From: Azospirillum rugosum
Lineage (GTDB): Bacteria > Pseudomonadota > Alphaproteobacteria > Azospirillales > Azospirillaceae
Reading direction: 5' to 3'
Assembly: GCF_017876155.1 (NCBI RefSeq)
Contig: NZ_JAGINP010000032.1
Span: forward strand, 1-64,000
DNA length: 64,000 bases
Shown here: piece after piece, positions 25,301 through 32,689 of the stretch
Layout of the letters: each line of letters opens with the position of its first letter
Position numbering within the stretch: position 1 is the first letter of the stretch
The notes under the pieces: model-generated
What the model was told of the DNA's origin: nothing
Database searches by the model: none
Seen by the model: only the letters and a program-made list of their open reading frames with translations
Made by a program: the position numbers and the translations under genes

Positions 25301-25709
25301 GGCAGAGGCCGCCCCGGCGACCGCCGCCGCGAACCCCGCCGCTCCGCACCGGCCCGGCCGGGTGCTGGTCGTGGAGGACGACCCGGTCGTCGCGATGACC
25401 GTCGGCACCGCGCTGGAGGACGCCGGCTTCTCCGTCCTGTCCGCGGCGACCGCCGACGAGGCGATGCCGATCCTGTCGTCGACGGCGGTGGACGTCCTGT
25501 TCAGCGACGTGGTGATGCCGGGCAGCATGAGCGGGGTCGATTTGGCGCGGGAGGCCCAGCGCCTGCACCCCGGCCTTCCGGTGATCCTCGCCACCGGCTA
25601 CAGCGAGGAGATCGCCCGCGCCGCCGGGATCCCGGTGCTGTCCAAGCCCTACCGCATCGACGACCTCGTCCGCCGCATCGACCGCGCGCTGGAGGCGGGG
25701 CGGGGGTAA
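22365..25709 (+). CDS. PAS/GAF hybrid sensor histidine kinase with receiver domain
   Basis: A soluble 1114-residue kinase. Domain order: a PAS-like domain opening with WSATPLGPPETWTQSLRTVV (about 20-155), a GAF domain (~165-320), then three PAS domains (~350-470, 490-615, 640-755). A HWE-unlike HisKA box follows with the phospho-histidine in LTGGVAHDFNNLLQALGG (~760-780), then HATPase (DTGSGMAPEVA, FEPFFTTKELGKGTGLGLAQ) and a receiver (VLVVEDDPVVAMTV, with the acceptor Asp in DVLFSDVVMPG). There is no membrane segment. ATG at 22365 abuts the duplicated ribosome site; the frame is open 54 codons further but that part is repetitive. The signal is unknown; the many PAS/GAF modules suggest redox or light sensing. 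Confidence 0.87.
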   Translation: MTGALALRRDLGFLTGGGAMGALVRGHDWSATPLGPPETWTQSLRTVVNLMLTSGQAMFVAWGPELTFLYNDGYAPIFGAKHPAALGRPFHEVWSDIWPQFGPLVGRTLSGEALWHEDLLVPMERHGYREDAWFTFSYTPVRDDDGRIAGMFCAVIETTEHVLAKRRTAFHLELESRLRQLSDPAEVVAVAEEALGRHLGASRVGYGVMDETARYFTTSGNWTDGTVAHSAGTHDLAGFGPDVLATLRRGESLVVDDSRTDPRAATPDRQAAFGALEIGSVITASLVKNGRMAAALYVHDRKPRRWRPDEVQLVEEVAARTWSAVERAQAEASLRHANARLAAEGERLRELFRQAPGFMCVLRGRDHVFELANDAYHRLVGTRALIGRSVQEAFPEIADPQMPDQGFFQLLDRVYDSGEPFVGHALPVTLVRAPGTPAEERFVTFVYQPIKDAEGRVTGIFCEGSDVTAAKRSEVALRASEERLRIAQEAGGVGTFELSADGTLSVSDAFCHLWGIPPRPEVPMDELIAIIDPADRPRLNTLQRGNVPPRIFGYVEYRIHRPDSGEMRWIARRGQAVQERPDGPVRVIGVCFDITERKRAEEALRDLNATLERRVAERTADRDRMWRLSTDVMLVARFDGTITAVNPAWTALLGWTEADLLGTSFLDLVHPDDRAATAAESGHLASGRTTPRFENRYRHKDGSHRWLTWIAVPDDRFIHAVGRDITAQKEADAALQQAEEQLRQAQKMEAVGQLTGGVAHDFNNLLQALGGCLAMIERRSREPQVRPLLDAGQQAVARGAKLVQQLMAFARRDSLRPEPISVHDRVLGMTALLERALRADIRLETRFGAGLWPVEVDQTQFELAVINLAVNARDAMPTGGRLLIEAENVTLPPGDPKGLEGEFLRLSVTDTGSGMAPEVAARAFEPFFTTKELGKGTGLGLAQVYGFAQQAGGTACIDSEPGRGTAVTLLLRRSGTAPAAEAAPATAAANPAAPHRPGRVLVVEDDPVVAMTVGTALEDAGFSVLSAATADEAMPILSSTAVDVLFSDVVMPGSMSGVDLAREAQRLHPGLPVILATGYSEEIARAAGIPVLSKPYRIDDLVRRIDRALEAGRG

Positions 25710-25713
25710 AAGT

Positions 25714-25752
25714 CCCCTCCCCCGCGAAGTGGGGGAGGGTTAGGGTGGGGGC
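25714..25752. repeat. GC-rich palindromic repeat (copy F)
   Basis: CCCCTCCCCC-GCGAAGT-GGGGGAGGG is followed by TTAGGGTGGGGG. It separates the convergent kinase (ends 25709) and aldo-keto reductase (ends 25795) genes and probably terminates one or both transcripts. Confidence 0.65.
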
Positions 25753-25794
25753 CCAGCGCAACCACTCCCCAACCACCACTCCCCCCACCTCCCC

Positions 25795-26745
25795 TTACGC
25801 GCTCGCCGCGTTCAGCCGCTCGATCGACGCCGCGTCCAGGCGAAGCCGCGCCGCAGCGACCAAATCGCCCATCTGCTCGACCTTGGAGGCGCTGGCGATG
25901 GGGGCGGTCAGGCCCGGCCGGGCGATCAGCCAAGCGAGCGCCACCTGGGCCGGGGTGGCCCGGTGCTGGGCCGCCACCTCGTCCAGCGCCGCGAGGATCG
26001 CGCGGCCGCGGTCGTTCAGGTATTTGGAAACGACGCCCCCGCCCCGCGCGCTCTTGCCCGCGTCCTCGGCGGAGCGGTACTTGCCCGTCAGGAATCCGGC
26101 GGCCAGCGAGTAGTAGCTGATGACGCCCAGCCCGTTCTCCCGGCACACGCCCTCCAGCTCCGCCTCATAGCCGCTGCGGTCGTAGAGGTTGTATTCCGGC
26201 TGAAGGGTCTCGTAGCGCGGCAGGCCCGCCTTCGCCGCGACCTCCAGCGCCTCGCGCAGGCGGGCCGCGGTCAGGTTGGAGGCGCCGATGGCCCGCACCT
26301 TTCCCTCCTGGATCAGGCGCTGGTAGGCGCCGAGCGTCTCCTCGAAGGGGGTGTCCGGGTCGTCCCAGTGCGACTGGTAGAGGTCGATGCGGTCGGTCTG
26401 GAGGCGGCGCAGGGAATCCTCCACCGCGCTGCGGATGTAGGCCGCCGACAGGCCCTTCCTGCCCGGCCCCATCTCCGACCCGACCTTGGTGGCGATCACC
26501 ACCCGGTCGCGGTTGCCCCGGCTTTTCAGCCAGTTGCCGATGATGGTCTCGGACTCGCCGCCCGTGTTGCCCGGCGCCCAGGCGGAATAGACGTCCGCCG
26601 TGTCGATGAAGTTGAACCCGGCGTCCAGGAAGGCGTCGAGCAGCCGGAAGGAGGTCGCCTCGTCGGCCGTCCAGCCGAACACGTTGCCGCCGAAGCAGAG
26701 CGGGGCCACCGTCAGGCCGCTGCGGCCGAGTTGTCGTTGCTCCAT
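25795..26745 (-). CDS. Aldo/keto reductase
   Basis: A 316-residue NAD(P)H-dependent TIM-barrel oxidoreductase. It begins MEQRQLGRSGLTVAPLCFGGNVFGW; DTADVYSAW holds the catalytic Asp/Tyr pair, ATKVG the Lys and YQSHWDDPDTP the His region. RAIGASN and the C-terminal TAPIASASKVEQ motif bind cofactor. It resembles the YajO/Tas-like group. ATG at 26745 was chosen by homology. The MFS gene upstream (start 27998) ends 38 nt before it on the same strand, so they may be cotranscribed. Confidence 0.88.
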   Translation of the reverse strand: MEQRQLGRSGLTVAPLCFGGNVFGWTADEATSFRLLDAFLDAGFNFIDTADVYSAWAPGNTGGESETIIGNWLKSRGNRDRVVIATKVGSEMGPGRKGLSAAYIRSAVEDSLRRLQTDRIDLYQSHWDDPDTPFEETLGAYQRLIQEGKVRAIGASNLTAARLREALEVAAKAGLPRYETLQPEYNLYDRSGYEAELEGVCRENGLGVISYYSLAAGFLTGKYRSAEDAGKSARGGGVVSKYLNDRGRAILAALDEVAAQHRATPAQVALAWLIARPGLTAPIASASKVEQMGDLVAAARLRLDAASIERLNAASA

Positions 26746-26783
26746 CCTCTCATCTCCTTGTTTATGGCTTATGCGCTTATGGC

Positions 26784-27998
26784 TTATGCCCGGCCCTTGC
26801 GGAACTCGGTTGCGTAGAACAACAGGCCGGCCAGGGGAAAGGCGGCACCGATCCAGGTCACCGGCTCCCACCCGCCGCGGGCGAAGGCGTAGCCGGCGAG
26901 CGCCGAGCCGGCCGCCCCGCCGGTGAAGAAGACGGCCATATAGACGCCGTTCATGCGGCTGCGCGTCTCCGCCCCCAGCGAATAGATGGCCCGCTGGCCC
27001 AGCACCATGTTGGTCTGCACGCCCATGTCCAGCAGCAGGCCGGCGATCACCAGCAGCGCGATGGAGCCCTCCCCCACCCGCGCCACCAGGAAGGACAGCG
27101 CCCCCATGGCGAGCGCCACGCCGGTGGCCGGCCGCGTCCAGCCGCGGTCGGCGATGCGCCCGGCGATGGGCGCCACCAGGGCGCCGGCCGCCCCGGACAG
27201 GGCAAACAGGGCGATGCCCCGCTGCGTCAGGTTGAAGGGCGGCGAGGCCAGCAGAAGCGGCACGCCCGTCCAATACAGGCTGAAGCTGGCGAACAGCGCG
27301 GTCTGGTAGGCGGTCCGCCGTTGCAGGACCGGCGTGCGCACCAGCAGCCGGCCGAGCGACGCCAGCAGCGCGCCATAGCCGGAATGCCGCGCCGGGCGGC
27401 GCTCCGGCAGGCGGCGGCCCAGCAGGACGGCGAAGCCCACCATGGCCAGCGCCGACAGCCCGAACACGGCGCGCCAGCCGAAGCTGTCCGCGATCAGGCT
27501 CGACACCGGCCGCGCCAGCAGGATGCCGAGCAGCAGGCCGCTCATCACCGTGCCGACCACCTCCCCGCGCTTGGCCTCCGGCGCCATGTGCGCGGCCAGC
27601 GGCACCAGCATCTGCACCGCGACCGACGTCAGGCCGATCAGGAAGGAGGCGGCCAGGAACACCGACGCGGTCGGCGCGAAGGCGGCGGCCACCAGTGCCA
27701 GCACCGTGGCGCAGAGGGTCGCCGTGACCAGCCGCCGGTTCTCCAGCAGGTCGCCCAGCGGCACCAGCAGCACCAGCCCGACCCCGTAGCCGATCTGGGT
27801 CAGCGTGACGACGAGGCTGCTGGCTTCCGGCGACAGGTTGATGGCCGGGCCGATCAGGGCGACAAGCGGCTGGGCGTAGTAGATGTTGGCGACGATGACC
27901 CCGCAGGCGATCGCCAGCATGGTGACCAGGGGGCGGGAGATCGTCGGCAACGCCGCGGCGGCGGGCGCCTCGGAACGGCTGATGTCGCTGGTGGACAT
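26784..27998 (-). CDS. Major facilitator superfamily transporter (drug/sugar efflux type)
   Basis: A 404-residue inner-membrane protein with 12 predicted helices. The start is MSTSDISRSEAPAAAALPT, and GDLLENRRLVTATL contains the cytoplasmic loop 2-3 motif. It is similar to the YnfM/arabinose-efflux-like family. ATG at 27998 is preceded by GCAGGAGTTCCGG. It lies upstream of the aldo/keto reductase in the same direction. The substrate is not predictable. Confidence 0.85.
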   Translation of the reverse strand: MSTSDISRSEAPAAAALPTISRPLVTMLAIACGVIVANIYYAQPLVALIGPAINLSPEASSLVVTLTQIGYGVGLVLLVPLGDLLENRRLVTATLCATVLALVAAAFAPTASVFLAASFLIGLTSVAVQMLVPLAAHMAPEAKRGEVVGTVMSGLLLGILLARPVSSLIADSFGWRAVFGLSALAMVGFAVLLGRRLPERRPARHSGYGALLASLGRLLVRTPVLQRRTAYQTALFASFSLYWTGVPLLLASPPFNLTQRGIALFALSGAAGALVAPIAGRIADRGWTRPATGVALAMGALSFLVARVGEGSIALLVIAGLLLDMGVQTNMVLGQRAIYSLGAETRSRMNGVYMAVFFTGGAAGSALAGYAFARGGWEPVTWIGAAFPLAGLLFYATEFRKGRA

Positions 27999-28133
27999 CC
28001 GGAACTCCTGCGGACGGTGGCTGGACAGCTCTGGACTCGGTCCAGATCGCTTCAACAGCCCGCACCCTACGTCCGCATGCCGCACCGCCGCATCGGCGAA
28101 ATCCGCCGCGCCGCTATGCAACGTAGGCAAAAC

Positions 28134-28167
28134 AAAACCCCTCCCCCATGCGTGGGAGAGGGGTTTT
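28134..28167 (-). terminator. Intrinsic terminator of the uracil permease gene (copy G of the palindromic family)
   Basis: On the minus strand AAAACCCCTCTCCCA and TGGGGGAGGGGTTTT pair around a short loop, followed by a T-rich tail. It begins 15 nt after the permease stop at 28182. The stem is the same sequence type as the other GC-rich palindromes, indicating that these repeats can serve as terminators. Confidence 0.7.
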
Positions 28168-28181
28168 GAAGGCCCGAATGG

Positions 28182-29492
28182 TCAGAGATGGTCGGACGAC
28201 AGGATCGCTTCCGCGTCGCCACCCGTGCCGCGGCCGGGCAGCAGCGCGTTCAGCAGGACGCCCAGCACCGCCGACAGCGCCATGGAGGACACGACGAAGC
28301 CGCCCTCGCCGAACTTCAGCGAGGCGCCGCCGATGCCGATCACCAGGATGGTGGAGGAGATCAGCAGGTTGCGCTTGTCGCCGAGATCCACCTTGCCCTC
28401 GATCAGCGTGCGGATGCCGCTGGACGCGATCACGCCGAACAGGGCGATCGACACGCCGCCCATCACCGCCGTCGGGATGGTGGACAGGAAGGCGGACAGC
28501 TTGCCGACGAAGCCCAGCACGATGGCCAGCGTCGCCGCACCGCCGATCACCCAGACGCTGAAGATGCGCGTCACCGCCAGCACGCCGATGTTCTCGCCGT
28601 AGGTCGTCGCCGGCGGCCCGCCCAGCCCAGCCGCCACCATGGTCGCGATGCCGTCGCCCATCACCGAACGGTGCAGGCCGGGATCGGCGATGAAGTTGCG
28701 GCCGACGACCCGGCTCAACACGATCTGGCCGCCGATGTGCTCGGCGATCGTCACCATCGCGACCGGCGCCACCAGCAGGATCATCGCCCAGGCCGACACG
28801 CCCGGCTTCATGTCGGAGAACAGCAGGTGGAAGTTCGGGACCTGGAACAGCGGGGCGGCGGCCACCGCGCTGAAGTCCACCATTCCGGCCAGCGCGCCCG
28901 CGACGTAGCCGGTGATGATGCCCAGCAGGATCGGCACCACGGTGAAGAAGCCGCGCAGCACGATGGAATAGACGAAGATGCTGCCCAGCGTGAACAGCGC
29001 GAGCAGGAAATGCGGCAGGCTGTAGGCGCCGCCGCCGGCCGTGTTCTGCGCCATGCCCACGGCGACCGAGGCGAGGCCGAGCCCGATGACCACGATCACC
29101 GGCCCGACGACGATCGGCGGCAGGATGGCCAGCAGCCAGCGCACGCCGAAGCCGCGGATCAGCAATGCCACGATCACATAGACCGCACCCGCGGCGCAGG
29201 CACCGACCAGCGCGCCGCCCGGCCCGCCGATCTGGGTCGCGGTGACGATCGGCCCGATGAAGGCGAAGGAGGAGCCCAGATAGGCGGGCAGCCGCCACTT
29301 CGTGAAGGCAAGATAGATCAGCGTGCCCAGGCCGCTGGTCACCAGACCGACCGAGGGGTCGAGTCCGGTCAGGATCGGCACCAGGACGTTGGCGCCGAAC
29401 ATGGCGAACAGGTGCTGGAGGCTGAGCAGGATGAAGGTGGCCGGGGGCGGACGCTCGTGAACGTCCAGCACCCGGTCGCGCGGTGCACTCAT
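28182..29492 (-). CDS. uraA: Uracil permease (NCS2 family)
   Basis: A 436-residue inner-membrane uracil:proton symporter with about 14 helices. The NCS2 signature reads ENIGVLAVTR, the E-N...T-R form characteristic of UraA-like uracil carriers, in contrast to the Q-N...T-G form of the permease at 8896. The N-terminus PPPATFILLSLQHLFAMFGANVLVPILTGLDPSVGL is typical. ATG at 29492 was preferred over an in-frame start 13 codons upstream. The leader contains the palindrome GTGTGCACAC near 29523-29532. It is monocistronic with its own terminator. Confidence 0.9.
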   Translation of the reverse strand: MSAPRDRVLDVHERPPPATFILLSLQHLFAMFGANVLVPILTGLDPSVGLVTSGLGTLIYLAFTKWRLPAYLGSSFAFIGPIVTATQIGGPGGALVGACAAGAVYVIVALLIRGFGVRWLLAILPPIVVGPVIVVIGLGLASVAVGMAQNTAGGGAYSLPHFLLALFTLGSIFVYSIVLRGFFTVVPILLGIITGYVAGALAGMVDFSAVAAAPLFQVPNFHLLFSDMKPGVSAWAMILLVAPVAMVTIAEHIGGQIVLSRVVGRNFIADPGLHRSVMGDGIATMVAAGLGGPPATTYGENIGVLAVTRIFSVWVIGGAATLAIVLGFVGKLSAFLSTIPTAVMGGVSIALFGVIASSGIRTLIEGKVDLGDKRNLLISSTILVIGIGGASLKFGEGGFVVSSMALSAVLGVLLNALLPGRGTGGDAEAILSSDHL

Positions 29493-29604
29493 AATATAAG
29501 GTCCCGTCCCGACGATAACGTGTGTGTGCACACCGTTACTCCGACCGGGCCGGCGCGGTCAAATTCCCCGCACCCGGTCGTTTCGCCGCATGGGGCTTTG
29601 CGTC

Positions 29605-30084
29605 TTACGGGGCGACGCCGACCCGCCAGGGCTCCACGGGCGGTTCCAGGAAGGCGCCGACGACGCCGCCCAGGGATTCGGCGTGCAGCGAGTTCCGCTC
29701 GAAGGCGCAGAGGCCGGCGGGCAGCTGGGCCACGCCCGGGTGGAAGGCGTAGGGGCGGGGTGCCGCGCGCGACAGGCTGGTGTCCTGGGTCATGGTGTTG
29801 GCCCGGGTCGCGGTCGGAACGCTCTGCTCCACCCACAGCCACAGGACCCGCGGATCCGTTCGGAACCGGTTGAGAACGGCGTTCAGCGTTCCCTGGCATT
29901 CCGCGGGCGTGAGGTTGTGCAGACCCTGGTCGACGACGTCCGTGTCCGTCACCACCGTGGCGGAGGCCAGCGACATCCAGCCGGCGAGCACGAGGCCGGA
30001 CACCACGGCCCCGGTCAGCGACGTCGCTGTCAGAAAGCCCAGTTCCTGCGGGGTATCACCCCAGTCGTTCGATCCGTCCTGCAT
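29605..30084 (-). CDS. Uncharacterised membrane protein
   Basis: A 159-residue protein not assigned to a family. One strong hydrophobic segment is visible at about 16-43 (FLTATSLTGAVVSGLVLAGWMSLASATVV). A mixed-polarity domain follows with two cysteines (AECQGTL and LCAFERN). Topology suggests an N-in single-pass protein with a periplasmic domain. The longer open frame (to 30417) has no coding character. ATG at 30084 fits the membrane segment. It is divergent from the LuxR-type regulator. Confidence 0.55.
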   Translation of the reverse strand: MQDGSNDWGDTPQELGFLTATSLTGAVVSGLVLAGWMSLASATVVTDTDVVDQGLHNLTPAECQGTLNAVLNRFRTDPRVLWLWVEQSVPTATRANTMTQDTSLSRAAPRPYAFHPGVAQLPAGLCAFERNSLHAESLGGVVGAFLEPPVEPWRVGVAP

Positions 30085-30465
30085 GCCGATCCTTCGCTCC
30101 GCAACGCGGGCGCTCCGTCTTGTCCTGCGCGAGGACGATAATTCCGAACGACGGTCGGGCGTGTGATGCGGATCAAGCGATCGGCACTTTTGACCAAAGT
30201 TTATCCCGCCAAAATTTGTCCCGCCCGTCCCTTGCCGCTGCCGCCGGAGCGTCCGGACCCAGCCACCAACCGTTTGAGTCCGATGCGGTTCCGAAACGAT
30301 TAAGCCTTTCCCTGGATCGGCGCACCCCGACCGGCAAACGGCCATGCTCCGGCCGGGCTCGGATACCACCCCTAATTTGGTTAACGAAACCCTAACGTTC
30401 CTGTAGCGTAACCACACTCGATAGGATAAGGTTTCGTCACTTCATCCTTTCGGGAATGACTGACG
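30085..30465. other. 381-nt gene-free region upstream of the LuxR-type gene
   Basis: No coding frame is convincing here. The right half is AT-rich (TTTGGTTAACGAAACCCTAACG, TAGGATAAGG) and probably holds the promoter of the regulator at 30466. The left half contains two spaced TCCCGCC blocks (about 30205-30230). No inverted repeat longer than 6 bp stood out. Confidence 0.6.
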
Positions 30466-31131
30466 ATGCACTCCGTCTCCGTAGCTTTGATCGATTCGAA
30501 TAACCTGTTCCGTCAGGGCCTGAAGGCGTTGCTCGCGGACCAGGAGTTCCAGATCACGCGAGAGGCCTCGTCTTTGAGCGCCGCGCTGTCGATGTCCGCC
30601 GAGGAGAATCCGCCGCAACTGCTTCTCGTCGATCCGGCCGGCATGGGAGACAGCGTGCAGGTGGTCCAGACGCTGAAGACCACGCTGCCGGACGCGCGCG
30701 TGGTCCTGCTGACCGGCAAGCTGGACGGCGAGGTCATGGCCAAGGCGATCCAGGCCGGTGCCGACGGTTTCCTGATGAAGGACATGTCGGTGGAGGCGCT
30801 GGCGCAGTCTCTTCGCCTGGTCATGCTGGGCGAAAAGGTGTTGCCGAGCGATCTGGCCGCCCTTCTGATCAGCGGCCGCATGAACGGCAGCAGCATGGAA
30901 TTGCCGGTGTCGCGCAAGGGGGTCTCGCAGCGCGAGGCGCAAATCCTGCGCTGCCTGCTGAACGGCGACAGCAACAAGCTGATCGCGAACCAGCTGAACA
31001 TCACCGAGGCGACCGTGAAGGTCCACCTGAAGAGCCTGCTGCGCAAGATCGACGCGTCGAACCGCACGCAGGCCGCCATCTGGGGCCTCAACAACGGCTT
31101 CGGCGAAGGCGGGACCTTCGCCGCGAACTGA
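30466..31131 (+). CDS. LuxR/NarL-family response regulator, atypical receiver
   Basis: A 221-residue regulator. The N-terminal receiver-like domain has the presumed phospho-acceptor D56 (LLLVDPAGMG) and the lysine in GFLMKDMS. The usual DD acidic pocket is reduced to a single D10 (VALIDSNNLF), and the MP after the acceptor is missing. The C-terminal LuxR HTH is VSQREAQILRCLLNGDSNKLIANQLNITEATVKVHLKSLLRKI (about 147-190). The long AT-rich leader and a strong terminator (31147-31193) mark it as monocistronic. A. brasilense FlcA, a flocculation regulator, belongs to this family; identity with it is possible but not shown. Phosphorylation-independent action is possible. Confidence 0.82.
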   Translation: MHSVSVALIDSNNLFRQGLKALLADQEFQITREASSLSAALSMSAEENPPQLLLVDPAGMGDSVQVVQTLKTTLPDARVVLLTGKLDGEVMAKAIQAGADGFLMKDMSVEALAQSLRLVMLGEKVLPSDLAALLISGRMNGSSMELPVSRKGVSQREAQILRCLLNGDSNKLIANQLNITEATVKVHLKSLLRKIDASNRTQAAIWGLNNGFGEGGTFAAN

Positions 31132-31146
31132 CAAGCCCGGACTTCC

Positions 31147-31193
31147 AAAACGAAAAAGCCCAGCGGCCTTGGACGCTGGGCTTTTTCGTTTTT
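31147..31193 (+). terminator. Intrinsic terminator of the LuxR-type gene
   Basis: An 18-19 bp stem (AAAACGAAAAAGCCCAGCG and CGCTGGGCTTTTTCGTTTTT) with an 8-nt loop begins 15 nt after the stop. The tail is T-rich on the plus strand, and the A-rich 5' arm makes it potentially bidirectional. Confidence 0.85.
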
Positions 31194-31213
31194 GGCTTGG
31201 CTCGGTCAGCCTG

Positions 31214-31244
31214 CACAAAATCACCCGGACACAAAATCACCCGG
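31214..31244. repeat. Direct repeat of 15 bp between two terminators
   Basis: CACAAAATCACCCGG occurs at 31214-31228 and again at 31230-31244, a 16-bp period. It lies between the LuxR-gene terminator and the one next to the cold-shock gene. It has no coding role. Confidence 0.6.
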
Positions 31245-31250
31245 GCACGC

Positions 31251-31282
31251 AAAGACGCCCGGTCGGGGCAATCCCGACCGGG
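31251..31282. terminator. Strong intrinsic terminator adjacent to the cold-shock gene
   Basis: A perfect 15-bp stem (AGACGCCCGGTCGGG and CCCGACCGGGCGTCT) with a 5-nt loop and a run of six T on the plus strand. On the minus strand it has an upstream A-run and a short TTT tail. It can therefore stop both the plus-strand read-through and the cold-shock transcript that ends at 31300. Confidence 0.85.
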
Positions 31283-31299
31283 CGTCTTTTTTAGGTGCG

Positions 31300-31884
31300 T
31301 CAGGCGATCTCGATGCGCTCGGCCTCGGGACCCTTCTGGCCCTGACGGACGGTGATGCGCACGCGCTCACCATCGGACAGGCTGCTGAGGCCCGACCGCT
31401 CCACCGCCTTGACATGGACGAACACGTCCTTGCCGCCGTTGTCCGGCGCGATGAAGCCGAAGCCCTTGGTGGCGTTGAACCACTTCACGGTGCCGTCCAT
31501 GGTCTCGCCGGAGCTGGCGCCATAGCCCTGGTCGTCCCAGCCGCCGCGGCGCGGCGCGCCGTAGGAGGAGGAACCGCCGCGCGACGACGAGCGGCCGCCG
31601 CCACCCGACGTGGCGGTCGAGGTGTCGACGGAGTGGAGAACCGCCACCTGCGGGCCCTTCGGGCCGCGGGACAGGTCGACCAGCAGCGTCGCACCCTCGG
31701 GCAGCGAGTCGTGGCCGGCGAACTGGACGACGGAGGCGTGCAGGAACGCGTCCGGCGAGCCGTCTTCCGGCGTCACGAAGCCGAAGCCCTTCTCGGGGTT
31801 GTACCACTTGACCGTGGCGGTCACGTCGCGTTGGGTGATCTCGGAGGGGGCGCGGGAGCCGCCGCGCGGCGAGCGATCGTACAT
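31300..31884 (-). CDS. Double cold-shock domain protein
   Basis: A 194-residue RNA-binding protein with two cold-shock domains. The first is at about 19-85 (TATVKWYNPEKGFGFVTPEDG, DAFLHASVV). The second is at about 128-193 (MDGTVKWFNATKGFGFIAPDNGGKDVFVHVKAV). Both retain RNP1 (KGFGFV/I) and RNP2 (FLHA/FVHV). They are joined by a Gly/Ser/Arg-rich linker of about 40 residues. Double-domain CSPs are typical of alphaproteobacteria. ATG at 31884 (MYDRSPRGG) is preferred; a start 12 codons upstream is open. The ~260-nt leader to 32146 is long, as in cold-inducible csp genes. Confidence 0.9.
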   Translation of the reverse strand: MYDRSPRGGSRAPSEITQRDVTATVKWYNPEKGFGFVTPEDGSPDAFLHASVVQFAGHDSLPEGATLLVDLSRGPKGPQVAVLHSVDTSTATSGGGGRSSSRGGSSSYGAPRRGGWDDQGYGASSGETMDGTVKWFNATKGFGFIAPDNGGKDVFVHVKAVERSGLSSLSDGERVRITVRQGQKGPEAERIEIA

Positions 31885-32146
31885 CAAAGTCTCGTAAAAC
31901 AGATAACAGGCAGCTTCCACCTTGGAAGCGCTTTCCCAACGATGCCTGTAGAAACCGCCGAACGCAACCGGTATTGCCCGGATCGAGAAATAATCTTCAA
32001 GAGAAGTCTCCCGCGGGTGCGAAATCGTAGGCTGGGCGGTTCGACCTTGACCAAAAAAGCGTCACACTTCATATCCGACAATACAGCGTTCCACCCCATC
32101 GGTTCGTGAACAGCCACGCCGCCGCCTGAGACGCAGGACGCATCCC

Positions 32147-32503
32147 ATGCCCGATCACAGGCCACCCACCCATCCGTCGATTTCGCCCCAGCCGCCACAA
32201 GATATTGATCCGCAGGACGGATTGTACGCAATCCCTGACTGCGAGGGCTGCGGGGCCTGCTGCTCCTTCTCGTGGGAGTGGCCGACCCTGATCGGCGACC
32301 ACGACGGCGACGGCATCCCGGCCTACCTGATCGAGGACGGGCGCATGCGCTGCGACGGCGACCGCTGCGCGGCGCTGGCCGGCACCATCGGCGACTCGGT
32401 GCATTGCCGCGTCTACGCCGACCGCCCCCTGGTCTGCCGCGAATTCACCGCGGGCAGCGAGGCCTGCCACGCCGTCCGCGCCCATTTCGGGCTGGACGAA
32501 TAG
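32147..32503 (+). CDS. YkgJ-family cysteine cluster protein
   Basis: A 118-residue protein with the family's metal-binding pattern: C-x2-C-x3-CC in IPDCEGCGACCSFSW, then RCDGDRCAAL, HCRVYADRPLVCREF and EACHAV. The cysteines suggest zinc or Fe-S binding; the biochemical role of YkgJ proteins is not established. It stands alone, divergent from the cold-shock gene and convergent with a regulator remnant. Confidence 0.85.
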   Translation: MPDHRPPTHPSISPQPPQDIDPQDGLYAIPDCEGCGACCSFSWEWPTLIGDHDGDGIPAYLIEDGRMRCDGDRCAALAGTIGDSVHCRVYADRPLVCREFTAGSEACHAVRAHFGLDE

Positions 32504-32534
32504 GGAATCGCGCCGGAACCGACGAGACGATTCG

Positions 32535-32687
32535 TCAGAGAATGTAGGTCATCACCAGATACAGCACCGCCTCGTCCGCGCCGACGTTGCGGTAGGCGTG
32601 CGGGACGTCGGCGTCGAACTGGGGAAAGAGCGCGCGCGAGGTGAAGCGGCCGTCGCGGGAAGCGAGCGGCTTGGAGTCGCGGCAGCG
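32535..32687 (-). pseudogene. C-terminal remnant of a cupin-domain transcriptional regulator
   Basis: About 50 codons ending DADVPHAYRNVGADEAVLYLVMTYIL read like the last part of the cupin domain of XRE-cupin regulators. The HTH and the rest of the cupin are absent. The frame continues upstream only as an antisense-type overlap into the sulfate-binding protein gene, whose stop is at 32690. The best explanation is a truncated regulator left by a deletion whose edge meets the 3' end of that gene. Confidence 0.5.
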
Positions 32688-32689
32688 GA

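Noticed and set aside
21783..25568. A 1261-codon open frame on the minus strand opposite the hybrid kinase
   Set aside because: It is a mirror of the strongly GC-biased kinase gene: low-complexity Arg/Gly/Ala/Asp/His-rich product with no motif, while the plus-strand frame has full PAS, GAF, HisKA, ATPase and receiver motifs.
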